DNA of 64,000 bases from Blastococcus aurantiacus (GCF_900102425.1 NZ_FNBT01000002.1:186001-250000); one strand, 5' to 3'. Shown: positions 8,189 to 17,350, numbered from the stretch's first letter. A program made the numbers and translations. The notes: generated by a model not told the origin, from the letters alone.

Positions 8189-9697
8189 ATGCCCGTCGAC
8201 AGCCTCCCCGACCTCCGACACTCCCCGTCCGCCGGCGAACCGGCCGGACCGCAACCCGCGCACCCCGATCCCCGGCGATGGCTCGCACTCGCCGTCATCG
8301 CGGTCGCCCAGCTGATGATCGTGCTGGACGTCTCGATCGTGAACATCGCGCTGCCCGATGCCGGCGCCGACCTGGGCATCAGCGCGGCCAACATCCAGTG
8401 GGTCGTGACCGCGTACACCCTCACCTTCGGCGGGCTGCTGCTGCTCGGCGGCCGGGTCTCCGACATCATCGGCCGCAAGCGCGCCTTCCTCATCGGGCTC
8501 ATGGGCTTCGCCGCCGCCTCCGGGCTGGGCGGCATCGCACCCAACCAGGAACTGCTCTTCGGCGCCCGCGCGCTCCAGGGCGCGTTCGCCGCACTGCTGG
8601 CACCGGCGGCGCTGTCGCTGCTCGCCCTCGCCTTCACCGAGCCCAGGGAGCGGGCCCGCGCCTTCGGCGTCTTCGGCGCCGTCTCCGGTGGCGGCGCGGC
8701 GATCGGGCTCATCCTCGGCGGCACCCTGACCGAGTTCGCGTCCTGGCGCTGGACCCTCGGCGTCAACGTGCCGATCGCCGTCGCCACGGCGCTGGCCGCC
8801 GTCGTGCTGGTCCGCGAGAGCCGGGCGGAGGGCGACCGCCACTTCGACGTGCCCGGCGTCCTGATGTCCACGGCCGGGCTCGCCAGCCTGGTCTACGGCT
8901 TCAGCAAGGCCGCCGAGGCGGGCGTGGGCTGGTCCGACCCGCTCACGCTGACGCTGCTGGGGGCTGCCGCCGTGCTGCTGGTCGGCTTCGTCCTCCACGA
9001 GCGCCGGGCCGCCCACCCGCTCCTCCCGCTCCGCATCGTGCTGGAGCGCAACCGCGGTGGGTCCTACGCCGTGTTCCTGCTGGTGGGCGCGGGCCTGTTC
9101 TCGATGTTCCTGTTCCTGACGTTCTACTTCCAGGAGACGCTGGGCTACACCCCGCTGGAGTCGGGCTTCGCGTTCCTCCCCTTCAGCGGCGGCATCATCA
9201 TCGGCGCAGGGCTGGTCTCCCAGGTCCTCCCCCGGGTCGGACCGCGGCCGCTGATCGTCGGCGGGCTGGCGCTGGCCGGTGCCGGGATGCTCTGGCTCAC
9301 GCAGGTCGGCGTGACCAGCTCCTTCCTCACCAGCGTGCTGCCGGCCGAGCTGGCCATCAGCTTCGGCATGGCGATGGTCTTCGTCTCCGCGTCGAGCACC
9401 GCACTGCTGGGAGTCGACGAGCACGACGCCGGGGTGGCCTCCGCGACGCTGACCACCGCCCAGCAGATCGGCGGATCGCTCGGTCTGGCGCTGCTGAACA
9501 CGTTCTTCGCGTCCGCCGTCGCCGACCGGATGGCCGCCGACCCGGCCGGAGGGCCGGACGCCGCCATGGTCCACGGCTACCACGTGGCCTTCGTGTGGGC
9601 CGCGGTCTTCCTCGGCGTCGCCCTGCTCATCGGCGCCGCCCTGATCTCCGCCCGGAAGGACGACCTCCCGGCGCCGGAGATGGCGCTGGCGGCCTGA
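8189..9697 (+). CDS. MFS transporter, DHA2 (14-TM) drug exporter family
   Basis: A 502-residue major facilitator protein. The DHA2 signatures are visible: LDVSIVNIALPDAGADLG in the first helix, motif A GGRVSDIIGRKRAF, and the motif C region GGGAAIGLILGG. Hydrophobic segments fit 14 helices. Known relatives expel antibiotics, dyes and biocides using the proton gradient. It lies downstream of tetR on the same strand. A GGAAGG is about 11 nt before the ATG. A strong hairpin follows the gene. The actual substrate is unknown. Confidence 0.93.
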   Translation: MPVDSLPDLRHSPSAGEPAGPQPAHPDPRRWLALAVIAVAQLMIVLDVSIVNIALPDAGADLGISAANIQWVVTAYTLTFGGLLLLGGRVSDIIGRKRAFLIGLMGFAAASGLGGIAPNQELLFGARALQGAFAALLAPAALSLLALAFTEPRERARAFGVFGAVSGGGAAIGLILGGTLTEFASWRWTLGVNVPIAVATALAAVVLVRESRAEGDRHFDVPGVLMSTAGLASLVYGFSKAAEAGVGWSDPLTLTLLGAAAVLLVGFVLHERRAAHPLLPLRIVLERNRGGSYAVFLLVGAGLFSMFLFLTFYFQETLGYTPLESGFAFLPFSGGIIIGAGLVSQVLPRVGPRPLIVGGLALAGAGMLWLTQVGVTSSFLTSVLPAELAISFGMAMVFVSASSTALLGVDEHDAGVASATLTTAQQIGGSLGLALLNTFFASAVADRMAADPAGGPDAAMVHGYHVAFVWAAVFLGVALLIGAALISARKDDLPAPEMALAA

Positions 9698-9714
9698 CCG
9701 CTCCCGCTCCCGCC

Positions 9715-9745
9715 GCCGGGTCCGGGCTCGCGCCCCGGGCCCGGC
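9715..9745. terminator. Bidirectional terminator hairpin
   Basis: GCCGGGTCCGGG (9715-9726) pairs with CCCGGGCCCGGC (9734-9745), 12 bp with a single G-U pair and a 7-nt loop. It lies between two convergent genes, the MFS exporter and the oxidoreductase. Confidence 0.7.
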
Positions 9746-9764
9746 AGCGGGCTGTCCGGCCCCG

Positions 9765-10685
9765 TCAGAGGGTGACGACGACCTTGCCGCGCACGTGCCC
9801 CTGGGCCACCAGCCGGTGGGCGGCGACGAGGTCCTCGAGCGGGAACGCCTTGGCGATCGGCACCCGCAGCTGGCCGGCGTCGGCCATCCGGCCCAGCTCC
9901 TCCAGGTCGTGCTGCTCGGGTCGCACGAAGACGTAGCGGCCACCCATGTCGTTGACCGACGGGTCGACGACCGAGGCGATCCGCGACACGTCGCGCACCT
10001 GCGCCCGGGCGTCGGCCAGGGTCTCGCCGCCGACCAGGTCCAGGACGGCGTCCACCGGTTCGGACAGCTGCCCGCTGATCGGGCCGGCCGAGTAGTCGAG
10101 CACCTCGGCGGCACCGGCGTCCTTGAGGAAGCCGTGGTTGCGCGGGCTCGCCGTCCCGATGACGTGGGCCCCCAGGGCGACGGCGATCTGCACCGCGTTG
10201 AACCCCACGCCACCCGCCGCGCGGTGAATCAGCACGCGGTCGCCCTCGCCGACGTCGAGCGCCTCGGTGAGCGCCTGGTAGGCGGTGAGCCCGGCCAGTG
10301 GCAGCGCCCCGGCCTCGGCGAAGGAGAGCGACTCCGGCTTGTGCGCGAGGCAGCGCTGCGGTGCCGGCACCAGTTCGGCCGCCGTCCCCCACTGGACGTC
10401 GTCGCGGCGGACGTAGCCGAACACCTCGTCGCCGGGGGCGAACGCGACCACCGCCGGTCCGACCGCCTCGACGACGCCGGCGACGTCCCAGCCCGGGACG
10501 ATCGGGAAGTGGTGCGGATAGAAGCTCGCCAGCCCACCGGCCCGGATCCCCATGTCGACGGGGTTGACGCCCGCGGCCCGCACCCGCACGAGCACGGTGT
10601 CCGGTCCGACGGGTGGCTCCGGGAGGTCGTCGCGCAGCGTCAGGACGTCGTCGTCCCCGAACCGGTCGTAGGCCATTCCTCGCAT
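9765..10685 (-). CDS. Quinone-oxidoreductase-like MDR protein (NADP-dependent)
   Basis: A 306-residue zinc-free medium-chain dehydrogenase/reductase. The N-terminal GroES-like domain has RAAGVNPVDMGIRAG and PGWDVAGVVEAVG. The Rossmann domain holds AAGGVGFNAVQIAVALGAHV near residue 150. The C-terminal motif GHVRGKVVVTL is typical of QOR-like enzymes. Catalytic-zinc cysteines of alcohol dehydrogenases are absent. Likely an NADPH-dependent reductase of quinones or enones. The ATG at 10685 has a GGTGAG site; the next ATG at 10676 has a GAGGA directly abutting it and is less suitable. The open frame continues upstream only through the decayed gene. Confidence 0.9.
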   Translation of the reverse strand: MRGMAYDRFGDDDVLTLRDDLPEPPVGPDTVLVRVRAAGVNPVDMGIRAGGLASFYPHHFPIVPGWDVAGVVEAVGPAVVAFAPGDEVFGYVRRDDVQWGTAAELVPAPQRCLAHKPESLSFAEAGALPLAGLTAYQALTEALDVGEGDRVLIHRAAGGVGFNAVQIAVALGAHVIGTASPRNHGFLKDAGAAEVLDYSAGPISGQLSEPVDAVLDLVGGETLADARAQVRDVSRIASVVDPSVNDMGGRYVFVRPEQHDLEELGRMADAGQLRVPIAKAFPLEDLVAAHRLVAQGHVRGKVVVTL

Positions 10686-10731
10686 GCCGCTCACCGTAGG
10701 CGGGCGCTCCGCGACGGGCCCGCGGTGGCCG

Positions 10732-11150
10732 TCAGCGCCGCCGGGCCCGGCCCGGGGAGGACGTCGTCCACTCGAGGACCCACTGCTCCCCCACCGGGAG
10801 CGCGGCCCACCGCCGCGACGCGTCCTGCACCGCGGCGACGGCGGCCTCGATCCGCTCCCCCGGGACGCCGGAGACAGCGACCGCGCCGGGCAGCACCTGC
10901 TCACCGCGCGCCAGCCGGCCGACGACGTCGGCGAGGTGCTCCGCCTGCATGACGGCGTCGCGGCGCTCCTGCTCGAGCCGGTCCGAGCGCTCCGCGGCGA
11001 CTCGAGGACGGCGTGGACGAGGTCGTGCGGCAGATCGGCCCCACCACCGGCCCCGCGCATGGTGAAGACGACGCCGTCGTCCCGCTCGACGAGGGTCTCG
11101 ACCGGACGGCGGTCGGCCATCCGCTGGAACGTCATCCGCACGGTTCGCAT
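10732..11150 (-). pseudogene. Frameshifted and internally deleted conserved hypothetical gene
   Basis: Two frames carry the halves of one protein. From the ATG at 11150 the first frame reads MRTVRMTFQRMADRRPVETL and continues to DLVHAVLES. The second, from about 11003 down to 10732, reads AAERSDRLEQERRDAVMQAE and ends with WAALPVGEQWVLEW. Related actinobacterial proteins, as I remember them, carry the same beginning and end in one frame with roughly 35 extra residues between DLVH and the AER helix. A deletion that also shifts the frame explains both facts. Function of the family is unknown. A sequencing error cannot explain the missing middle. Confidence 0.75.
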
Positions 11151-11183
11151 CGTCCCGGTCGGGTCGAGCGAATCACCGGAGCG

Positions 11184-11660
11184 TCAGCGGCGGCCCTTCA
11201 CGTACCGGCCGAACGCCTTCTGGATCTCGCGGCGGGAGTCGCGCTCGGCCATGTCGTGCCGCTTGTCGTAGGACTTCTTGCCCTTGGCGAGCGCGAGGGT
11301 CGCCTTGACCTTGCCGTCCTTGAAGTACAGGTCGAGCGGGACGAGCGTGAGCCCGCCCTCCTTGATCTTGCCGATCAGCTTGTCGATCTCGCTGCGGTGC
11401 ATGAGCACCTTGCGCTTGCGGCGCGGGGCGTGGTTGGTCCACGTCCCCTCCGCGTACTCCGCGATGTGCACGTGCTGCAGCCACACCTCGCCGTCGTCGA
11501 TCGAGGCGAAGCCGTCGACGAGCGAGGCGCGTCCGGCACGCAGGCTCTTCACCTCGGTGCCGGTGAGCACGAGACCCACCTCGTACTCGTCGAGGATCGA
11601 GTAGTCGTGCCGCGCCTTCTTGTTCTGGGCGATGAACTTGCGCCCCTGTTCCCGCGGCAT
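11184..11660 (-). CDS. smpB: SsrA-binding protein SmpB
   Basis: A 158-residue SmpB. It escorts tmRNA to stalled ribosomes for trans-translation. The OB-fold signature is plain: [21 protein letters not shown], then [13 protein letters not shown] and [10 protein letters not shown]. The basic C-terminal tail ([18 protein letters not shown]) folds into the mRNA channel in known structures. It stands in the usual actinobacterial order prfB-ftsE-ftsX-smpB, but here a 412-bp gap with a gene remnant separates it from ftsX. One arm of the inverted repeat ends 22 bp before its start codon. No tmRNA gene was found in the window. Confidence 0.98.
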   Translation of the reverse strand: MPREQGRKFIAQNKKARHDYSILDEYEVGLVLTGTEVKSLRAGRASLVDGFASIDDGEVWLQHVHIAEYAEGTWTNHAPRRKRKVLMHRSEIDKLIGKIKEGGLTLVPLDLYFKDGKVKATLALAKGKKSYDKRHDMAERDSRREIQKAFGRYVKGRR

Positions 11661-11762
11661 CCCACCAGGTTAGCTGCGTACGACATCTGCGATCTCGTGG
11701 CCGTCCCGGCGCCGACCGCCACGACACCGCAGAAGTCAGGAGGCAGCAGCCCCGGCCTGTGG

Positions 11763-12010
11763 ATGACGACGGCGCACCGACCGGCCCAGCGCAACGCTGT
11801 CCGGGTGTCCAGTCGCCCCGTCCCGTCCCGCCTGCACCGACCCGCCACCCGGCGCGACACCCGCGCCGCGGGGATCACCGACTGGCAACTGCGCCACGGC
11901 GACATCGCCCGGCTGTCCAGGGACACCTACCTGCCGGAGCGCGATGCCGCCGACTGCTGGGGCGACCGCACGAGGTCGTCGCCGCCGTCCGCCTCGCTCT
12001 GGCCGGGTGA
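11763..12010 (+). pseudogene. Remnant of an AbiEi-like (type IV antitoxin / DUF559-type) gene
   Basis: From ATG 11763 one frame reads TDWQLRHGDIARLSRDTYLP around residue 37, the pattern of the N-terminal winged-helix of AbiEi-like proteins (a short helix, then R-L-x-R-x-x-Y-L/V-P). After about 11950 the expected continuation (LLGRPHEVVAAVRLALAG) is found in another frame and stops at about 12010, where the repeat hairpin begins. The normal protein is about 300 residues, so most of it is gone. Family assignment is from memory of the motif and is moderate. Confidence 0.5.
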
Positions 12011-12015
12011 CTGTC

Positions 12016-12056
12016 GCGATCTCGTGGCCGTCAGGGCGGGACGGCCACGAGATCGC
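12016..12056. terminator. 17-bp stem hairpin after ftsX
   Basis: GCGATCTCGTGGCCGTC (12016-12032) pairs perfectly with GACGGCCACGAGATCGC (12040-12056) around a 7-nt loop. It lies 17 bp past the ftsX stop codon (minus strand) and should stop ftsX transcription. Because its arms also occur upstream of smpB, it may belong to a dispersed palindromic repeat family. Confidence 0.7.
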
Positions 12057-12072
12057 AGATGTCAGAGGGCGG

Positions 12073-12966
12073 CTACAGGCGGACGTACAGCCGCAGGGTC
12101 ACGTAGGCGGCGGACGCGGCCAGCGCGACGCCCACCCCCGAGATGATGAGGCTGTTCATGATGACCGCGCTCCACTCGACCTGCGGGATGATGCCCGCCT
12201 TGATCGGCCCGGCCAGCGTCCGGTCGACGAACAGCACCTTGGCCACGACCAGCCCGCCCGCGGCCAGCAGGCCACCGATGAGCCCGGCGAAAGCGGCCTC
12301 GAGGATGAACGGCAGCTGGGTGTACCAGCGCGAGGCGCCGACCAGCCGCATGATGCTGGTCTCGTTACGGCGGTTGAACGCCGCCAGCTGGATCGTGTTC
12401 GCGATCAGCAGCAGCGCCGCGAGAGCCTGGACGACGGCGACGGCGAGCGTGCCGTTGCGGGCACCGTTGAGCAGGCTGAACAGCCGGTCGAGGAAGTCGC
12501 CCTCGTCGCGGACCCGGTCGACGCCGTTCTCCCCGTTGGGGAACTGCTCGGCGATGACCGGGTAGCGCTCAGGGTTGACCAGCTCGACGCGGAAGCTCTC
12601 CGGGAGGGCGTCGGCGGGCGTGTTCTCGACCAGTTCGGGCTGCTGGCTGAACTGCTCCTGGAAGCGCTCGTAGGCCTCTTCCTTGTTCTCGTAGACGAAG
12701 CTCTTCACCTCCGACGAGGAGGACAGCTGGGTCTCGATGGCCGCGCGCTGCTCCTCGGTGACGTCGTCGGCGAGGAAGATGGACACCTGCACCTTGTCGT
12801 AGAAGATGTCCTTCATCTTCGGGATCATCCCGCCGGGTCCGCCGATGAGCAGACCGACGCCCATGAGCCCGAGCGAGATGGCCGTCGTCAGGATCATCGC
12901 GACCGTCATGGTCAGGTTGCGACGCAGCCCGGTGGCCACCTCGGAGAGCACGAAGTTGACGCGCAT
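12073..12966 (-). CDS. ftsX: Cell-division protein FtsX
   Basis: A 297-residue FtsX. It has a cytoplasmic N-terminus, one membrane helix at about 22-45, an extracellular domain to about residue 170 (STSSEVKSF-like start, YERFQEQFSQQPELVENTPA in the lobe that binds a peptidoglycan hydrolase in relatives), then three more helices. The conserved NTIQLAAFNRRNETSIMRLV segment precedes helix 3. With FtsE it forms a non-transporting ABC complex that activates a cell-wall hydrolase (RipC in mycobacteria). It lies 47 bp after ftsE. Length and layout are normal. Confidence 0.97.
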   Translation of the reverse strand: MRVNFVLSEVATGLRRNLTMTVAMILTTAISLGLMGVGLLIGGPGGMIPKMKDIFYDKVQVSIFLADDVTEEQRAAIETQLSSSSEVKSFVYENKEEAYERFQEQFSQQPELVENTPADALPESFRVELVNPERYPVIAEQFPNGENGVDRVRDEGDFLDRLFSLLNGARNGTLAVAVVQALAALLLIANTIQLAAFNRRNETSIMRLVGASRWYTQLPFILEAAFAGLIGGLLAAGGLVVAKVLFVDRTLAGPIKAGIIPQVEWSAVIMNSLIISGVGVALAASAAYVTLRLYVRL

Positions 12967-13013
12967 GGATTTCCTGTCGTGGAGTTCGGAGAGGCGCGGT
13001 CAGCGGGGCGGGG

Positions 13014-13703
13014 TCAGCGGCCGACGCCGTAGACGCCGCGCGACTGGTCGCGGGTGAGTGCTCCCCCGTTGAGCTCGATCACGCGGCGCCGCATCGAGTC
13101 CACGATGTGGTAGTCGTGCGTCGCCATGATCACGGTCGTCCCGGTCCGGTTGATCCGCTCGAGCAGCAGCATGATGCCCTCGCTGGTCTCCGGGTCGAGG
13201 TTTCCGGTCGGCTCGTCGGCCAGCAGCACCAGCGGGCGGTTCACGAAGGCGCGGGCGATGGCCACCCGCTGCTGCTCGCCACCGGAGAGCTCACCGGGCA
13301 GCCGGTTGGCCTTGCCCTCGAGCCCGACCATCTCCAGCACCTCGGGCACCACCCTGCGGATGGTGCGGTGCGGCTTGTTGATGACCTCGAGGGCGAAGGC
13401 GACGTTCTGGGCCACGGTCCGGTTGCGCAGCAGGCGGAAGTCCTGGAAGACGCAGCCGATGGTGCGGCGGAGCTTGGGGACGTTCCACTTGCTCATGGTG
13501 TTCAGCGTCTTGCCGTTCACCACGATGGTCCCGGAGGTCGGGTCCTCCTCCTTCAGCAGCAGCCGGAGGAAGGTCGACTTGCCCGATCCGGAGGAACCGA
13601 TGAGGAAGACGAACTCGCCCTTGTCGATCTCCGTGGTCACGTCGTCCAGTGCCGGCCGGCCGCTCGCCGGGTAGAGCTTGGTGACGTGTTGCATTTCGAT
13701 CAC
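13014..13703 (-). CDS. ftsE: Cell-division ATP-binding protein FtsE
   Basis: A 229-residue ABC ATPase. Walker A is [12 protein letters not shown] near residue 40, the signature [14 protein letters not shown] near 140, Walker [14 protein letters not shown] with the catalytic Glu, and the switch histidine in [10 protein letters not shown]. The start chosen is the GTG at 13703 ([12 protein letters not shown]), which matches the usual FtsE N-terminus; an ATG at 13694 and a GTG at 13724 are alternatives. It is separated from prfB by 170 bp, in which I see no gene, so it may have its own promoter (TACCGT lies 8 nt before the GTG). Confidence 0.97.
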   Translation of the reverse strand: MIEMQHVTKLYPASGRPALDDVTTEIDKGEFVFLIGSSGSGKSTFLRLLLKEEDPTSGTIVVNGKTLNTMSKWNVPKLRRTIGCVFQDFRLLRNRTVAQNVAFALEVINKPHRTIRRVVPEVLEMVGLEGKANRLPGELSGGEQQRVAIARAFVNRPLVLLADEPTGNLDPETSEGIMLLLERINRTGTTVIMATHDYHIVDSMRRRVIELNGGALTRDQSRGVYGVGR

Positions 13704-13873
13704 GAGGCGCCACGGTACTAGCAACAGGGCTCCCTACCCGGCGTTCGCCACGGAACTCGCGGGACTCGTTCTCGCCGTCCGTGACCGCCCGCCGCAAACG
13801 CCCAGGACACCCGTCACGCACAGTCGGGATGCGGCCGTCGCGGGTCGCGGGAGTGACCTCGCCTACAGCCGGG

Positions 13874-14980
13874 CTACGCCGCTTCCTGCTGACGGCGCCA
13901 CCGGATGCCGGCCTCGATGAACGCGTCGATCCCGCCGTCCAGCACGTCGGAGGGGTTGCCGCTCTCCTGCTCGGTGCGCAAGTCCTTGACCATCTGGTAC
14001 GGGTGCAGCACGTAGGAGCGCATCTGGTTGCCCCAGCTGCTGCCGCCGTCGCCCTTCAGCGCGTCCATCTCGGCCCGCTGCTCCGCCTGCCGGACGACGA
14101 GCAGCCGTGCCTGGAGCACCCGCAGCGCCGCGGCCCGGTTCTGGATCTGGCTCTTCTCGTTCTGGCAGGACACCACGATGCCGGTGGGGATGTGGGTCAT
14201 GCGGACGGCGGAGTCGGTGGTGTTGACGCTCTGCCCGCCGGGGCCCGAGGAGCGGAAGACGTCGACCCGGATCTCGTTCTCGGGGATGTCGACGTGGTCG
14301 GTCTGCTCGACGACCGGCAGGACCTCGACGCCGGCGAACGAGGTCTGCCGCCGGCCCTGGTTGTCGAACGGCGAGATGCGGACCAGCCGGTGGGTGCCCT
14401 GCTCGACCGAGAGGGTGCCGTAGGCGTAGGGCACCTTGACCGCGAAGGTGGCCGACTTGATGCCGGCCTCCTCGGCGTAGCTGACGTCGTAGACCTCGGT
14501 CGGGTACTTGTGGCGCTCGGCCCAGCGCAGGTACATGCGCATGAGCATCTCGGCGAAGTCGGCGGCGTCCACGCCACCGGCCTCCGACCGGATGGTGACC
14601 AGGGCCTCGCGGGAGTCGTACTCGCCGTTGAGCAGCGTGCGCACCTCGAGCTCGTCGATGACCGACCGGATGCTCTCCAGCTCGCGCTCGGTCTCCGCGA
14701 GGGTGGCCTCGTCGCCCTCGTCGGCGGCCATCTCGTGCATCAGGCCGACGTCGTCCAGGCGGCTGCGCAGCTCCTCGACCCGCCGCAGCGTGCCCTGCAG
14801 GAACGACAGCCGCGAGGTGAGCGCCTGAGCGGCCTCGACGTCGTTCCAGAGGTCCGGCGCGGCGGCCTGCTGCTCGAGCTCGGCGATCTCCTGGCGGAGG
14901 TCGTCCACGTCCAGGACGGCCTCGATCGACTCCAGGGTCGTGTTCAGTTCGTCGAGTACGACGGAGAAGTCAGCGGCCAC
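13874..14980 (-). CDS. prfB: Peptide chain release factor 2
   Basis: A 368-residue RF2. The stop-codon recognition tripeptide SPF (in RISPFDNQG) identifies RF2 (UAA/UGA), and [16 protein letters not shown] holds the GGQ tripeptide that triggers peptide release. The reading frame is continuous from the GTG at 14980, so the +1 autoregulatory frameshift of many other bacteria is absent, as is usual in actinobacteria. It begins 39 bp after the GGDEF-EAL gene on the same strand. Confidence 0.98.
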   Translation of the reverse strand: MAADFSVVLDELNTTLESIEAVLDVDDLRQEIAELEQQAAAPDLWNDVEAAQALTSRLSFLQGTLRRVEELRSRLDDVGLMHEMAADEGDEATLAETERELESIRSVIDELEVRTLLNGEYDSREALVTIRSEAGGVDAADFAEMLMRMYLRWAERHKYPTEVYDVSYAEEAGIKSATFAVKVPYAYGTLSVEQGTHRLVRISPFDNQGRRQTSFAGVEVLPVVEQTDHVDIPENEIRVDVFRSSGPGGQSVNTTDSAVRMTHIPTGIVVSCQNEKSQIQNRAAALRVLQARLLVVRQAEQRAEMDALKGDGGSSWGNQMRSYVLHPYQMVKDLRTEQESGNPSDVLDGGIDAFIEAGIRWRRQQEAA

Positions 14981-15019
14981 GTCGACCCAGAGTAGTGGGC
15001 CCCGCGACCGGCCGAGCCG

Positions 15020-16831
15020 TCAGACGAGCTCGGCGGGCCTGCGGACGACGCCGGCGGCCACGGCGGCCTCGGTGAGCAGCGGCCGGGGCGGGCGCCCCGC
15101 CGCCCGCTCCACCATCCAGGCGGCCAGCTCGTCGGCCGGCATGGGCCGGGCGATGTGGTAGCCCTGGGCGAACGTGCAGCCCAGCTCGGTGGCCGTGGCC
15201 AGCTGTTCGGCGGTCTCCACGCCCTCCGCGAGGGTGCGCATGCCGAAGGCCTTGGCGAGGCCGACGACGGCCGCGATCGCCGCGGCCGACTCGCTCCGCC
15301 GCCCTTCGGCACCGACGACGAGGCTGCGATCGATCTTCAGCACGCCGACGGGCAGCGAGATCAGCTGGCTGAGGCTTGAGAAGCCGCTGCCGAAGTCGTC
15401 GATCGACACCTCGACCCCGGAGATCCTCAGCTGGGCGAACTGGGCAGCGGCCAGCGCCGGGTCCTCGGCCACGCTGGTCTCGGTCAGTTCGAGGACCAGT
15501 CGCTCGGGCGGCAGCCCGGACGCCGCGAGCGCGTCCAGGACGTCCTCCACCAGGGTGCCCGCCGTGCAGTGGTGCGCGCTGATGTTGACGCCACCGACCA
15601 ACGGCAGCCCGTCGGCGTCCCAGGCGGCGAGCTGCCGGGTCGCGGTGGCGAGGACCCACCGGGTCAGCGGCACCACCAGGTCGTGCTGCTCGGCCAGGGC
15701 GATGAACTCCGAGGGTGGCAGCAGCCCGCGCTCCGGGTGCTGCCAGCGGACCAGCGCCTCGATGCCGCTGCAGTCACCGCTCGGCAGGTGCATCACCGGC
15801 TGGTAGTGCAGGACGAGCTCGTCGCGGTCGATGGCGTCGCGCAGCTCGGCGGCCAGCGTGGCCCGGCGTTCGGCCGCGACCCGGAGGTCGGGGCTGAACA
15901 CCCGCACCCGGTTGCGGCCCGCGGCCTTGGCCGCGTACATGGCCAGATCGGCGTCGCGGACCAGGTCCGTCGAGCGCAGGTACCGGTGACCCGAGGTGCC
16001 GGCGATCCCGATGCTGGCACCGACGCGGACCGCGCGACCGGCGAGTTCGAAGGGACGCGCGACGGTGGCGCGCAGCCGTTCGGCCAGCGCCTCGGCGTCG
16101 TCGGGTGAGCACGTGCGGGACAGGACGACGAACTCGTCGCCGCCCAGGCGACCCACCGTGTCGCCCTCGCGCACCGCGGCGGTCAGCCGGGCGGCGACCT
16201 CCCGCAGCAGGTCGTCGCCGGTGTCGTGGCCCAGGGAGTCGTTGACCTCCTTGAACCCGTCGAGGTCCAGGAACAGCACGGCCGGGCTCGCGCCGGGCGC
16301 CGACAGGTCGGTGTCGAGGAGCTCGTGCAGGTAGGCCCGGTTCGGCAGTCCGGTGAGGGCGTCGTGCCGCGCCTGCCAGGCCGACGCGCGCTGGGCGCGG
16401 ACGCGGGAGGTGACGTCGGTGTGGGTGACGACGATGTTGCCGGCGCGGTCGACCCGGGACGCCTGGAGGTGGAACCAGCGGGTGCCCGACGGAAGGGTCA
16501 CCGGGTAGTCGGCGGTGGCGGAGTCGCGCAGACCCATCGAGACCTCGCGGACGCCGGCCACGAGGGCGCGGGTGTGCTCGTCGTCGCGGACCTGGATCGC
16601 GAGCGTGAAGTAGTCGTCGCCCACCGCGATGCGGAACCGGTCGTCGTCCAGGATCTCGGCGGCCTCGGTCCACGCCGAGTTGGCGAGCAGCACGGTGCCG
16701 CGGGGGTCGACCAGCAGCGTCGGGGAGGGCAGCGCGTCCAGCACGGCCTCGACGAGGAGCGGGGCGCCCGGCCGGTCACCGGCGCGGCGGCGCACGTCGG
16801 CGGGCAGTGCCCGGCTCGGTCGTGGTCGCAC
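15020..16831 (-). CDS. PAS-GGDEF-EAL cyclic-di-GMP turnover protein
   Basis: A 603-residue cytosolic protein with three modules: a PAS domain (about 25-150; VLDALPSPTLLVDPRG, then WFHLQASRVDRAGNIV), a GGDEF domain (about 165-330) and an EAL domain (about 345-595). The GGDEF site is intact in TVGRLGGDEFVVLSR, and an RxxD inhibitory site (REGD) lies five residues before it. The EAL domain keeps its key residues: GIEALVRWQHP, ELTETS, IDDFGSGFSS, VLKIDRS, LAEGVET and CTFAQGYHIARP. Both synthesis and hydrolysis of c-di-GMP are therefore possible; the PAS domain may choose between them. No membrane segment. GTG 16831 follows GGTGGGGAC. Prior genes leave no room for a longer start. Confidence 0.93.
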   Translation of the reverse strand: MRPRPSRALPADVRRRAGDRPGAPLLVEAVLDALPSPTLLVDPRGTVLLANSAWTEAAEILDDDRFRIAVGDDYFTLAIQVRDDEHTRALVAGVREVSMGLRDSATADYPVTLPSGTRWFHLQASRVDRAGNIVVTHTDVTSRVRAQRASAWQARHDALTGLPNRAYLHELLDTDLSAPGASPAVLFLDLDGFKEVNDSLGHDTGDDLLREVAARLTAAVREGDTVGRLGGDEFVVLSRTCSPDDAEALAERLRATVARPFELAGRAVRVGASIGIAGTSGHRYLRSTDLVRDADLAMYAAKAAGRNRVRVFSPDLRVAAERRATLAAELRDAIDRDELVLHYQPVMHLPSGDCSGIEALVRWQHPERGLLPPSEFIALAEQHDLVVPLTRWVLATATRQLAAWDADGLPLVGGVNISAHHCTAGTLVEDVLDALAASGLPPERLVLELTETSVAEDPALAAAQFAQLRISGVEVSIDDFGSGFSSLSQLISLPVGVLKIDRSLVVGAEGRRSESAAAIAAVVGLAKAFGMRTLAEGVETAEQLATATELGCTFAQGYHIARPMPADELAAWMVERAAGRPPRPLLTEAAVAAGVVRRPAELV

Positions 16832-16940
16832 GTCCCCACCATTCGTCCTGGGCCGCCGTCGGCGTCCACGTCCTGCCCCATCGGCACGCCGAGGGAGCGA
16901 CGTCAGCCCCGCACGACCTGGGACTCCCCCATGGGGTGAG

Positions 16941-17267
16941 TCACGGCTCCCGGGTCTCCGCGGCGATCCAGCGAAGGTACGCGGGGTTGCCTGCCACCAC
17001 CGGCAGGGCCAGCACGCACGGCACGTCGTAGCCGTGCAGCTCGACGACGCGCGCGACGACGGCGTCCACGAGCGACCGGCGGGTGTGCAGGGCGACGCGC
17101 GCCTCCATCTCCTCCTGCACAGCGCCGTCCCACCGGAACACCGAGCGGATCGGGGCGACGTGCTGCCCGCAGGCAACCAGCCGTTCCTCGACCAGCGTCC
17201 GGGTGAGGGCCGTCAGCCGCTCGGCATCCGCGTCGGTGACCACGATCTCGCAGCACTCCTCGTCCAC
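16941..17267 (-). CDS. cutA: CutA-family protein
   Basis: A 108-residue CutA1-fold protein, a very stable trimer linked to divalent-cation tolerance in some bacteria and to signalling roles in others. Family motifs are complete: LVEERLVACGQHVAPIRSVF, then WDGAVQEEMEARVALHT and VVELHGYDVPCVLALPV ending in GNPAYLRWI. The GTG at 17267 follows CGGGGC; an in-frame GTG at 17285 would add six residues. The function in this organism is uncertain. Confidence 0.93.
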   Translation of the reverse strand: MDEECCEIVVTDADAERLTALTRTLVEERLVACGQHVAPIRSVFRWDGAVQEEMEARVALHTRRSLVDAVVARVVELHGYDVPCVLALPVVAGNPAYLRWIAAETREP

Positions 17268-17350
17268 GCCCCGATCCTGGCGCACGAACGGGCGGGGCGA
17301 CTTCGGCTCCGGCTGATTGAGGTCGCGGTCGGCGGGGGTAGGAGGCCCTC

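Larger units (their letters stand above)
11682..12063. repeat. 26-bp perfect inverted repeat bounding a gene remnant
   Basis: The 26 bases at 11682-11707 (GACATCTGCGATCTCG followed by TGGCCGTCCC) recur in exact reverse complement at 12038-12063. The enclosed 330 bp contains the AbiEi-like remnant. The inner part of the right arm also pairs with an adjacent copy of the motif to form the hairpin at 12016-12056, so the motif is present three times here. No transposase or target-site duplication is seen. Confidence 0.8.

Noticed and set aside
13874-14980. Programmed +1 frameshift in prfB
   Set aside because: The frame is continuous from GTG to TAG with no internal UGA near codon 25, so no frameshift is needed.
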